A stretch of 55,346 nt of DNA from Chloroflexota bacterium (GTDB lineage: Bacteria; Chloroflexota; Limnocylindria; Limnocylindrales; CSP1-4), in contig JAHBUZ010000001.1 of NCBI GenBank assembly GCA_019637815.1, positions 215,865-271,210 of the forward strand. Direction: 5' to 3'. Positions 25,057 to 32,630 of this stretch are shown in pieces (positions within the stretch are counted from its first letter, which is position 1; each line of letters opens with the position of its first letter). Position numbers and translations under genes: made by a program. A model generated the notes under the pieces. That model was not told where the DNA came from and made no database searches. It saw only the letters and a program-made list of their open reading frames with translations.

Positions 25057-26115
25057 GTGCGTGACAGCGTCGGCATCGGGATGCTCGGCACCGGCTTCAT
25101 CGGTGACTTCCACACGCGTGGCCTGCGGCACGTCCCGGTGGCACGTCCCGTGGCCTGCTTCGGTCGGGATGCCGAGCGCCGGGAGGCGTTCGCCCGGACC
25201 CACGGCTACGCCCGCGCCTTCGACTCCATCGATGCGGTGTGCGCCGATCCCGAGGTGGACCTCGTGGTCGTCTCGCTGCCCAACCAGCTCCACGTGGAGG
25301 CGGTCCAGGCCGCCGCGCGGCATGGCAAGGGGGTCATGTGCACCAAGCCGCTCGGCCGGAGCGGTGCTGAGGCAGCCGCCGCGCTCGCTGCGGTGACCGA
25401 GGCGGGCGTCTGGCACGGCTACATGGAGAACGTCGTGTTCGGCGTGGAGATGGTCCGCATGCGCGAGATCATCGTCGCCGGCGGCGTCGGCCTGCCGGTC
25501 ACGTTCCGCGCCCGGGAGGCCCACAGCGGACCGCACGCACCCCACTTCTGGGATCGCGAGACGGCGGGTGGCGGTGCGCTCCTGGACATGGCGTCGCACG
25601 GCATCGAGGCGGCCCGATACCTGTTCGGCAAGGACGTCGCGGTCCGCGAGGCGTTCGCGTGGGGTGACACCCTCGTCCACCGGGACCGCACGACCGCGGA
25701 GGACAACGCGGTCATGATCATGCGCTTCGAGGACGGCCGCGCCGCGACCATGGACGTGTCCTGGTCCAGCAAGGGCGGCCTGGAAGGGCGCTTCGAGGTC
25801 GCCGGGTCGGGCGGGCGGCTGATCTCCGACATGTCGTCCACGGTGCTCCGGGCGTTCATCGAGCAGCCGGCCGGGTACATGGGCGAGAAGGCCGACGCCG
25901 AGACCGGCTGGCTGTTCCCCGTGCCGGATGAGACCTACGCCCACGGCCACGACGCGATGATGGGGCACATGGTCGAGGCGTTCCGCACCGGTGTGGAGCC
26001 CCGCGAGACGTTCCACGACGGGCTCGCCGTCAACCTCATCCTGGACGCCGCGTACCGCTCCCTGACGAGCGGCCGCTGGGAGACCGTCGCCCGACCGGAC
26101 GAGGTCGGCACATGA
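25057..26115 (+). CDS. Gfo/Idh/MocA family oxidoreductase (copy 3)
   Basis: A 352-residue dehydrogenase closely related to copy 1 (18856-20055). Both have MLGTG-IGDF at the start, LVVVSLPNQLHVEAVQAAA followed by the catalytic CTKPLGR, REAHSGPHAPHFWD matching [14 protein letters not shown], and GWLFPV-DE near the C-terminus. The conserved His lies in DMASHGIEAARYLFGKD. It starts at GTG 25057, two bases after the aldolase stop, with a G-rich GGTGGGGGG as possible ribosome site. The paralog pair suggests related substrates or opposite steps of one oxidation-reduction cycle. Confidence 0.84.
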   Translation: MRDSVGIGMLGTGFIGDFHTRGLRHVPVARPVACFGRDAERREAFARTHGYARAFDSIDAVCADPEVDLVVVSLPNQLHVEAVQAAARHGKGVMCTKPLGRSGAEAAAALAAVTEAGVWHGYMENVVFGVEMVRMREIIVAGGVGLPVTFRAREAHSGPHAPHFWDRETAGGGALLDMASHGIEAARYLFGKDVAVREAFAWGDTLVHRDRTTAEDNAVMIMRFEDGRAATMDVSWSSKGGLEGRFEVAGSGGRLISDMSSTVLRAFIEQPAGYMGEKADAETGWLFPVPDETYAHGHDAMMGHMVEAFRTGVEPRETFHDGLAVNLILDAAYRSLTSGRWETVARPDEVGT

Positions 26116-26906
26116 CCACGGCCACGGCGCCCGTCACGACGCGGACCTGGATCGACCTCGCCCGGGACCTCCTGGAGCGACTGGCCGACACCCAGCTGCC
26201 CGCCATCGAGCAGGCGAGCGCGTGGTGCGCCGATGCCATCGAGGCGGGTGGCCTGGTGCACCTGTTCGGGACCGGCCACAGCCGCATCCCGGTCGAGGAG
26301 ATGTTCCCGCGCTACGGCTCCTACCCCGGCTTCCACCCGCTCGCCGAGCTGTCGATGACCTTCCACACCCAGGTGGTGGGCGCCAACGGCCAGCGCCAGG
26401 CCATGTTCATCGAGCGGATGCCCGGGCTCGCCGAGGTGATCCTCGGCAACTTCACGTTCCGACCGACGGACGTGATGATGGTCTTCTCGGCGAGTGGTCT
26501 GACCGCGGTCCCGGTCGAGATGGCTCGGGGCGCTCGCGCGCGGGGCATGCGTGTGATCGCCGTCACATCCGTCGGACAATCGATGTCCGGAACACCCGGA
26601 CCGGAGGTCGGCTCGCGGCTCCTCGAGGAGGCGGACCTGGTCATCGACCTGTGCACCCCGCCCGGCGACGCCATGGTCCATGTCGAGGGCCTGGACACGC
26701 CCGTGGGTCCCGGTTCGACCATCGCCAACGTGGCCATCGTCAACAGCATCAAGGTGCGGGTCGCGCAGCTGCTCACCGAGCGCGGCGCGATGCCCCCGGT
26801 CATCACGCGCGCATCCGAGGTCGGGGCCGAGCGTTCCCGTGCCCTGTTCGAGGGCGCCTATGACGAACACGCCCGGCGCATCGCACGCGCCATCGACAAG
26901 CCATAA
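26112..26906 (+). CDS. SIS-domain phosphosugar-binding protein (UPF0309-like)
   Basis: A 264-residue single SIS-domain protein. Features are the phosphosugar loop VHLFGTGHSRIPVEEMFPRYGSYPGFHPL, MVFSASGLTAVPVEMARGARARGMRVIAVTS, and VGPGSTIANVAIVNSIKVRVAQLL as the closing helix. Relatives are annotated as sugar isomerases, and the SIS fold also includes MurNAc-6-phosphate etherase. In this operon it could isomerise a ketosamine or hexosamine phosphate or remove a side group before NagA/NagB act; the sequence alone does not decide. ATG 26112 overlaps the oxidoreductase stop by 4 nt. About 108 bp then separate it from the transporter genes. Confidence 0.72.
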   Translation: MTTATAPVTTRTWIDLARDLLERLADTQLPAIEQASAWCADAIEAGGLVHLFGTGHSRIPVEEMFPRYGSYPGFHPLAELSMTFHTQVVGANGQRQAMFIERMPGLAEVILGNFTFRPTDVMMVFSASGLTAVPVEMARGARARGMRVIAVTSVGQSMSGTPGPEVGSRLLEEADLVIDLCTPPGDAMVHVEGLDTPVGPGSTIANVAIVNSIKVRVAQLLTERGAMPPVITRASEVGAERSRALFEGAYDEHARRIARAIDKP

Positions 26907-27014
26907 CGAGGAGGTGCGACAGACGACAGCGTGGCGTCCCTGAACAGGTGGCATCATCGCGCGACCGCGCAGTCCCAGACGCGGATCGGGCGGTCAGAGG
27001 AGGACTCCAAGGAC
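26907..27014 (+). promoter_or_regulatory. Leader before the ABC transporter genes
   Basis: The 108-bp gap contains TGGCATCAT (26949-26957), a possible extended -10, and GACCGC (26963-26968) facing GCGGTC (26990-26995), a weak 6-bp inverted repeat. AGAGGAGGA (26996-27004) and AAGGA just before ATG 27015 are ribosome-site candidates. It may carry a second promoter that raises expression of the binding protein. Confidence 0.35.
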
Positions 27015-28058
27015 ATGAACCACTCGGCACGAAGGGTGCTGTCGGGCTTCGGCGTCGCGGTCATGGCGACGGCGCTGGCACTGCCCGTCGCGGCACAGGA
27101 CAGCGCGACGTACCACATCGGTGCGTCCAACACGCTCCAGGGCAACGGCTGGCGTGAGGAGATGATCTGCTCCATCAAGGCGCAGGCGCTCTCCAGCGGC
27201 CAGGTCTCGCAGCTGACCGTCGCGCACCGGAACACGGACGCAGCGGGTCAGATCAGCGACCTCAACGACCTCATCAACGCGGGCGTGCAGGCGATCATCG
27301 TCAACCCGGTGAGCCCGGACGCCCTCAACGACGTCATCAAGCAGGCCACGGACGCGGGCATCGTCGTGGTCGCCGTGGATCTCGCGGTCACCGAGCCGTC
27401 CGCGTACCTCTTCTCCAACAACCAGGAGGAGTACGGCTACGTGGGCGCCAAGTGGCTGTTCGAGAAGCTCGGCGGCGAGGGTGCCGTGTTCTACATGCGC
27501 GGCGCTGCGGGCACCTCCGCGGACACCGACCGCGACACCGGCTTCCGCCGTGCCATGGCCGAGTATCCGGGCATCACCCTCGCGGGTGAGGTCTTCACCG
27601 GCTGGGACATCGCCCAGGGCGCCCAGCAGATCAACGAGTTCCTCGCGTCCGGCGTGCCGTTCGACGGCATCTGGACCTCGGGCATCGACTCCACGATCGT
27701 GGACGCGCTGGTGACGGCGGGTGCTCCGCTCGTGCCGGTGGTCGGCGCGGACAACGCCGGCTTCGTCGAGCAGCTTGCCACCATCGAGGGTCTCGAGGGC
27801 GCAGCCGTGACCAACCCCGGTTCCGTGGGTGGTGCCGGCGTCACGATGGCACTCCGCGTCCTCGCGGGCGAGGAGGTCGAGCGCCAGGTGCTCATCACCC
27901 CGGAGGTGTGGGACAACACCACGCCCGAGGGCCAGGCAGCGATCGCCGCGGCCAACGACCCGGCCATCGACGGCACGTGGCCGCTGGGTATCAGCATCCC
28001 GGACTGGACCACCTACACCAAGGACGAGATCATCGCCTGCGCGGGCCCCGGCGAGTAG
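27015..28058 (+). CDS. Sugar ABC transporter substrate-binding protein (RbsB/periplasmic-binding 4 type)
   Basis: A 347-residue exported binding protein. The signal peptide is about 29 residues, ending ALALPVAAQDSA, with no lipobox Cys. The mature part is a two-lobe sugar-binding fold: IGASNTLQGNGWREEM, DLNDLINAGVQAIIVNPVSPDALNDVI, GIVVVAVDLAVTEPSAY and VGADNAGFVEQLATI match ribose/D-allose/xylose-type binding proteins. It delivers the sugar to the transporter encoded downstream. A strong hairpin lies between its stop and the ATPase gene, a common way to make excess binding protein. ATG 27015 is chosen for its signal peptide and upstream purine-rich site. Confidence 0.88.
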   Translation: MNHSARRVLSGFGVAVMATALALPVAAQDSATYHIGASNTLQGNGWREEMICSIKAQALSSGQVSQLTVAHRNTDAAGQISDLNDLINAGVQAIIVNPVSPDALNDVIKQATDAGIVVVAVDLAVTEPSAYLFSNNQEEYGYVGAKWLFEKLGGEGAVFYMRGAAGTSADTDRDTGFRRAMAEYPGITLAGEVFTGWDIAQGAQQINEFLASGVPFDGIWTSGIDSTIVDALVTAGAPLVPVVGADNAGFVEQLATIEGLEGAAVTNPGSVGGAGVTMALRVLAGEEVERQVLITPEVWDNTTPEGQAAIAAANDPAIDGTWPLGISIPDWTTYTKDEIIACAGPGE

Positions 28059-28080
28059 CCCGGACCCACGCGGTGACACA

Positions 28081-28115
28081 CTGGAGGGGCGTCGGTCGGA
28101 CCGGCGCCCCTCCAG
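28081..28115 (+). terminator. Strong intercistronic hairpin between binding-protein and ATPase genes
   Basis: CTGGAGGGGCGTCGGT (28081-28096) pairs with its complement at 28100-28115 across a 3-nt loop, giving a stem of about 16 bp with one T-G pair. It begins 22 nt after the binding-protein stop and ends 16 nt before the ATPase ATG. No T-tract follows. It is likely to protect the upstream message or partially terminate transcription. Confidence 0.8.
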
Positions 28116-28131
28116 CGCACCGGGACGCCCC

Positions 28132-29691
28132 ATGACCACTCCCGCCCCGACCGACCTGCTCCTGGACGCCACGGGTGTCGCGAAGCGCTACGGCGCGGTC
28201 GCGGCGCTGCGTGCTGCGTCCCTCCAGGTCCGGCGGGGCGAGGTCCACGCGCTCCTCGGCGCCAACGGCGCCGGCAAGAGCACCCTCGTCAAGATCCTCA
28301 CGGGTGCCGTGCACCCGGACGCCGGCACCATCCTCGTGGCGGGGCAGCCGCGGGACATCCACTCGCCGGCCGCCGCGCGTCGGTCGGGCTTGGTGCCCGT
28401 GTACCAGGAGCCGGCGCTCATCCCCGACCTCGACGTCCTTGACAACCTGCGGCTCACGGGCACTCCCGTGGAGCCCGTCCGCCACTGGGTGGCGGAGCTG
28501 GGCCTGGGTCGCATCGACATGCGCACCATGGCCCGTGACCTGCCGCTCGCCTCCCAGCGCGTGCTCGATCTCGCGCGCGCCCTCGCGGTCGAGCCGGAGG
28601 TGCTGCTGCTCGACGAGATGACCGCCGCGCTCCCCGCCGACCTCACGGAGCGCGTGCTCGACGTGGTCGGCCGCCAGCGCGAGACCGGTCGCTCGGTGAT
28701 CTTCATCTCGCATCGGTTCATCGAGATCAACGCGTTGTGTGACCGCGCGACCGTGCTGCGCGACGGGGAGACCGTGGGGGTCGTGGACATGGCGCCCGGC
28801 GCCGAGCAGCGCATCGTCCAGCTGATGCTGGGTGCTGCGGGTGCCGAACGCGCTGCGGCTGCCGCCGTCGCCACGGACGCGACGCGACGGGCCGCCACGG
28901 TCCACGCAACCGACGCCACATCCCGTCTCCGGGTCCGCGGCCTGCGGGCGGGCACCCGGCTCCACGACGTCTCGTTCGAGCTGCATCCCGGTGAGGTCCT
29001 GGGCCTGGTGGCCCTCGAGGGGCAGGGCCAGGACGAGCTGTTCGGCGTCCTCTCGGGATCCCGCCGCGCCGATGAGGGAGAGCTGCACGTCGACGGACGC
29101 CCGGTGCGCTTCGGCCATCCCGCGGATGCCATCCGGGAGGGGCTCGTGTACGTGCCCGCCAACCGGGTGGAGGCGTTGCTGATGCAGCGCTCGGTGCGCG
29201 AGAACATCGCATTGCCCTTCTCGGCACGGCTCCGCGCGTGGGGTCCCATCCGGACCCGCGTCGAGGCGAGCCAGGTCTCGGGCGCCATCGACCGGCTCCA
29301 GATCGACACGCGTGCCCAGTCGGAGGTGCGTCGCCTGTCGGGCGGCAACCAGCAGAAGGTCACCATCGCCCGCTGGGTGGCCCAGGGCGTCCGGACGATG
29401 CTCTGCTTCGACCCCACCCGGGGCATCGACATCCGGACCAAGCGCGAGATCTACGCGCTCCTGCGCGAGCTCGCCGCGAACGGCGCGGCCGTCCTCCTGT
29501 ATACCTCGGAGCTGGAGGAGGTCCGTCTCGCCTGCGACCGCGCCGTCATCATCTTCAACGGTCGGGTGGTCGAGGAGATGGAGGCCGCGGTGGCCGACGA
29601 GCCGAACCTGCTGCGTGCGGCGTACGGGCTGCCGCCCGGGGAGGCGCTCCCCGAGGAGGCGGTGGCGACCGCGGTGGAGGCGATCCCGTGA
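28132..29691 (+). CDS. Sugar ABC transporter ATPase, two fused domains (RbsA type)
   Basis: A 519-residue protein with two nucleotide-binding domains, as in RbsA/XylG. Domain 1 has Walker A GANGAGKS, Q-loop VYQEPALI, Walker B VLLLDEM and the switch His in FISHR, but its ABC signature is degenerate (LPLASQR). Domain 2 lacks a proper Walker A (LEGQGQDEL) and its Walker B reads MLCFDPTRGID, with the usual Asp-Glu changed, yet keeps a perfect LSGGNQQ signature. Thus only the site made by Walker A of domain 1 and the signature of domain 2 seems catalytic. An Ala/Thr-rich linker (about 235-265) joins the domains. The stop overlaps the permease GTG. Confidence 0.88.
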   Translation: MTTPAPTDLLLDATGVAKRYGAVAALRAASLQVRRGEVHALLGANGAGKSTLVKILTGAVHPDAGTILVAGQPRDIHSPAAARRSGLVPVYQEPALIPDLDVLDNLRLTGTPVEPVRHWVAELGLGRIDMRTMARDLPLASQRVLDLARALAVEPEVLLLDEMTAALPADLTERVLDVVGRQRETGRSVIFISHRFIEINALCDRATVLRDGETVGVVDMAPGAEQRIVQLMLGAAGAERAAAAAVATDATRRAATVHATDATSRLRVRGLRAGTRLHDVSFELHPGEVLGLVALEGQGQDELFGVLSGSRRADEGELHVDGRPVRFGHPADAIREGLVYVPANRVEALLMQRSVRENIALPFSARLRAWGPIRTRVEASQVSGAIDRLQIDTRAQSEVRRLSGGNQQKVTIARWVAQGVRTMLCFDPTRGIDIRTKREIYALLRELAANGAAVLLYTSELEEVRLACDRAVIIFNGRVVEEMEAAVADEPNLLRAAYGLPPGEALPEEAVATAVEAIP

Positions 29692-30686
29692 GCGTCGCGA
29701 CCGCCACGTCGGATCGCGCGCCGATCTCGGCCACGGTCCTGCGCGTCCTGCGCCGGAACGCGTGGCTGCTGGGCCTCGTGGTGCTGCTGGCGGCGATGCT
29801 GCTCCTCACCCGGATCATCCAGCCCACCTACGGTGCCGCGGGGATCGACTCCCTGGCACGCGCGGCGCTGCCCATCGCGTTCGCGGCCGTCGCCCAGGCC
29901 GTCGTGGTCATCGCCGGGGGCATCGATCTCTCGGTCGGCTCGATGATGGCGCTCACGAACGTCGCGGCCGCCTCGATGATGCACCGCCAGGGCGAGGAGT
30001 TCGGGGTCGTCGCGGTCGTCCTGACGCTCATCCTGGGCATCGCCCTGGGCATCACGAACGGGGTGCTGGTGGTGGTCACCCGTGTCCCGGACATCGTGGT
30101 CACGCTGGCGCTCTCGTTCGTGTGGGCGGGAGCCGCCCTGCTCGTCCTGAACACCCCCGGGGGTGGCGCGGCGCAGTGGCTCAAGGACCTCCCGGTCGGT
30201 GGCGTGTTCACGGAATGGGTCCCCTCCGCGATGGTGCTGCTGCTCGTGTGCGTGGGCGCCGTGTGGTTGCCGCTCCGGCGCCGGCGCTCCGGGCTCGCCC
30301 TGTACGCGGTGGGCAGCGACCGACTCGCCGCGTTCCGGAGTGGCGTGCCCATCGCGCGCACCAAGGTGCTCTCGTACGCCCTGTGTGGCCTGTTCTCGGC
30401 GATGGGTGGTCTGGCGCTCTCGGCGGCGACCGGGATCGGCACCCCGACCCCCGGTCCGTACACGCTGCTGTCGGTGGCCGCGATCGTGCTCGGCGGCGTG
30501 TCCCTGGCCGGTGGTCGCGGCGGCCTGCTCGGCTGCATCATCGCGGTGCTCATCCTGCGACTCGTGCGCACGGACCTGACCTTCCTGGGCGTCGACCCCA
30601 ACTACGCCACGGTCATCGAGGGGCTCATCATGGTCGCGGTCGTGATGGTGGGCGCGGTCGTTGCGCTGCGACGGAAGCCGGCATGA
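29688..30686 (+). CDS. Sugar ABC transporter permease (RbsC type), first
   Basis: A 332-residue branched-type permease with about nine helices. Family marks are AVVVIAGGIDLSVGSMMALTNV, GITNGVLVVVTRVPDIVVTLALSF, the cytoplasmic coupling segment ALYAVGSDRLAAFRSGV, and IVLGGVSLAGGRGGLLG. It pairs with the second permease to form the membrane channel. GTG 29688 gives a GTGA overlap with the ATPase, and its TGA overlaps the next ATG. Confidence 0.88.
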   Translation: MSVATATSDRAPISATVLRVLRRNAWLLGLVVLLAAMLLLTRIIQPTYGAAGIDSLARAALPIAFAAVAQAVVVIAGGIDLSVGSMMALTNVAAASMMHRQGEEFGVVAVVLTLILGIALGITNGVLVVVTRVPDIVVTLALSFVWAGAALLVLNTPGGGAAQWLKDLPVGGVFTEWVPSAMVLLLVCVGAVWLPLRRRRSGLALYAVGSDRLAAFRSGVPIARTKVLSYALCGLFSAMGGLALSAATGIGTPTPGPYTLLSVAAIVLGGVSLAGGRGGLLGCIIAVLILRLVRTDLTFLGVDPNYATVIEGLIMVAVVMVGAVVALRRKPA

Positions 30687-31684
30687 GCGTCGTCGAGGGG
30701 ACCACGTCCAGCCCGCCGCCCGCGTGGCGGACCGCTGATGCCTGGCAGCGCCTGTTCCGGGAACGGCCGATCGTGCCCCTCCTGGTGCTTCTGGGCGCGC
30801 TCGTCGTCCTCTACCAGGTCGTCCAGCCGGGGACCATCAGCCCCAACTGGGTCGGCTCCATCATCCGCAACGCGGTCCCCCTCGCCATCCTCGCGGCGTG
30901 CCAGACGCTGACCATGCTCACCGGTGGCATCGACCTGTCCGTGGGTGCCGTGGCGTCCATGGCCGCGTACGTCATGGCCACGCTCGTGCCCAGCCAGGGT
31001 CCGGTGATCGCGATCGTGGTCGCGCTCGCCGCGTGTGGCCTCGCGGGTCTCGCGAACGGCATCGGCGTGGGCATCTTCCGGGTCCACCCGCTCATCATGA
31101 CCCTCGCCATGAGCCTCGTGGTCCTGGGGCTCATGACCGTGTACCAGCTGATCATGGTCGCCGCGGGTTCCCGTGTCCCACCCGAGATCCGCACCCTGGG
31201 TGGCGGCACGTCCTTCGGCTTCGTGCCCCACAACCTGCTGCTGTTCGTGCCGCTCGCGGTGGGCATCATGTGGGCGCTCCGACGCACGGGGTTCGGGCGA
31301 CTGCTGTACGCGGTCGGTGACAACGAGCGTGCCGCCCGCCTGTCCGGGGTCCGCGTCTGGCAGGTCCTCGTGGCGCTGTACGTGGTGTCCGGCCTCCTCG
31401 CGGGCGTGGCCGGCCTGGTCTACGTGGGCATCACGAACGTGGCCACGGTGACCCTCGTGGACAAGTACGTGCTGACGGCCGTGGCGGCCGCCGTCATCGG
31501 TGGCACGTCCATCTTCGGTGGCCGCGGCGGATATGCCGGGACCATCGTCGGTGCCATCATCCTGAGCCTGCTCACCAACCTGCTGACGGTGCTCCAGATG
31601 CCCGAGGCGGCGCGCCAGGTCGTCTTCGGCGCCATCATCCTCGCGGTCGCTGCCGCCTACACGCGCATCACCAGCGAGGCCTGA
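30683..31684 (+). CDS. Sugar ABC transporter permease (RbsC type), second
   Basis: A 333-residue permease paralogous to the one before it, with TLTMLTGGIDLSVGAVASMAAY, GLANGIGVGIFRVHPLIMTLAMS, the coupling segment LYAVGDNERAARLSGVRVWQV, and VIGGTSIFGGRGGYAGTIVGA. Two distinct permeases with one fused ATPase indicate a heterodimeric channel, instead of the homodimer of RbsABC. ATG 30683 overlaps the preceding stop. The kinase gene begins 4 nt after its stop. Confidence 0.88.
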   Translation: MSVVEGTTSSPPPAWRTADAWQRLFRERPIVPLLVLLGALVVLYQVVQPGTISPNWVGSIIRNAVPLAILAACQTLTMLTGGIDLSVGAVASMAAYVMATLVPSQGPVIAIVVALAACGLAGLANGIGVGIFRVHPLIMTLAMSLVVLGLMTVYQLIMVAAGSRVPPEIRTLGGGTSFGFVPHNLLLFVPLAVGIMWALRRTGFGRLLYAVGDNERAARLSGVRVWQVLVALYVVSGLLAGVAGLVYVGITNVATVTLVDKYVLTAVAAAVIGGTSIFGGRGGYAGTIVGAIILSLLTNLLTVLQMPEAARQVVFGAIILAVAAAYTRITSEA

Positions 31685-31688
31685 GCCG

Positions 31689-32630
31689 ATGACGGAGACG
31701 CAGACCGAGGCAGGTCCCGGCTCGCTCCACCTGGGCCTCGACCTGGGCGTGACCAACATCAAGTGGGCGGTCCTGCGTCGCACGGGCAGCGACTGGTCGA
31801 CGGTCTCGACCGGCCAGGTCCCCACCCACGCGGACGAGGGCTCCGAGGCGGTCGTGGCACGCATGGCGGCGACCGCCCGGGAGGCGATGGCGGCACACGG
31901 CCAGGTGGTCTCGCTGGGCGTGGGGGTGCCCGGTCTGTATGACCCCGAGGCGGGGGTCACGGAGTTCCTCGTGAACATGCCCGGTCGATGGCGGGGTGTC
32001 CCGGTCGTCGCGCCGCTGCGCGCCATGCTGGGGCTCCCGGTGGCGCTCATCAACGACGCGCGGGCGTTCGGGCTCGCGGAGCTGCGGCTGGGCGCGGCGC
32101 GCGGCATGCGCTCCATGATCGGCATGACCCTGGGCACCGGGGTCGGCGGGGTCATCGCGATCGATGGGCGCGTCCTCCAGGGCCACAAGGGCACGGCCGG
32201 GGAGCTGGGTCACCAGTCCATCGACCCGGACGGCCCGTGGTGCAACTGCGGCACGCGAGGGTGCGTCGAGGCGTACTGCCGAGCGGACCAGATCGCCCAC
32301 GCATGCGGCACCGAGACGGTGGAGGAGGCGGTCGCGGCGGCCCATGCCGGCGATCGTCAGGCCATCGATGGTCTTGCACAGACGGGCCGGTACCTGGGCA
32401 TCGGCATCGCGAACGCGATCATCCTCGTCAACCCGGAACGCGTGGTGCTCGGCGGGGGCGTGGCCGCGGCCGGACCGTTGCTCCTCGACGCCATCCGGGA
32501 CGAGGTCCAGCGACGTGTCCACGTGACCGCCTGGGAGGACATCGACATCGTGCCCGCGAGCCTGGGCACGTTCGCAGGTGCCATCGGTGCCGGTGTCCAC
32601 GGAGCCGAGACGGCAGCGGTGCGGGCATGA
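31689..32630 (+). CDS. ROK-family sugar kinase (GlcNAc/glucose kinase type)
   Basis: A 313-residue ROK kinase without an HTH domain. It has the phosphate motif LGLDLGVTNIKWAVL, VSLGVGVPGLYDPEAG, the catalytic Asp in VALINDARAFGLAEL, MTLGTGVGGVI, and the zinc site formed by GELGHQSI and CNCGTRGCVE. It would phosphorylate the imported sugar at C6; next to NagA, GlcNAc or a related N-acetylhexosamine is the best guess. It begins 4 nt after the permease and overlaps NagA by 4 nt (ATGA). Confidence 0.85.
   Translation: MTETQTEAGPGSLHLGLDLGVTNIKWAVLRRTGSDWSTVSTGQVPTHADEGSEAVVARMAATAREAMAAHGQVVSLGVGVPGLYDPEAGVTEFLVNMPGRWRGVPVVAPLRAMLGLPVALINDARAFGLAELRLGAARGMRSMIGMTLGTGVGGVIAIDGRVLQGHKGTAGELGHQSIDPDGPWCNCGTRGCVEAYCRADQIAHACGTETVEEAVAAAHAGDRQAIDGLAQTGRYLGIGIANAIILVNPERVVLGGGVAAAGPLLLDAIRDEVQRRVHVTAWEDIDIVPASLGTFAGAIGAGVHGAETAAVRA

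Noticed and set aside
22204..26906. A myo-inositol catabolic operon, given Gfo/Idh and IolE-like proteins
   Set aside because: IolC, IolD, IolB and IolA homologs are missing, while NagA, NagB and a ROK kinase are present, so amino-sugar use is better supported.
29312..30682. Open frame upstream of, and in frame with, the second permease, giving a 790-codon product
   Set aside because: The added part lies out of frame over the ATPase and first permease genes and has the Arg/Ser/Pro-rich look of a shadow frame. The permease starts at ATG 30683 with an ATGA overlap.
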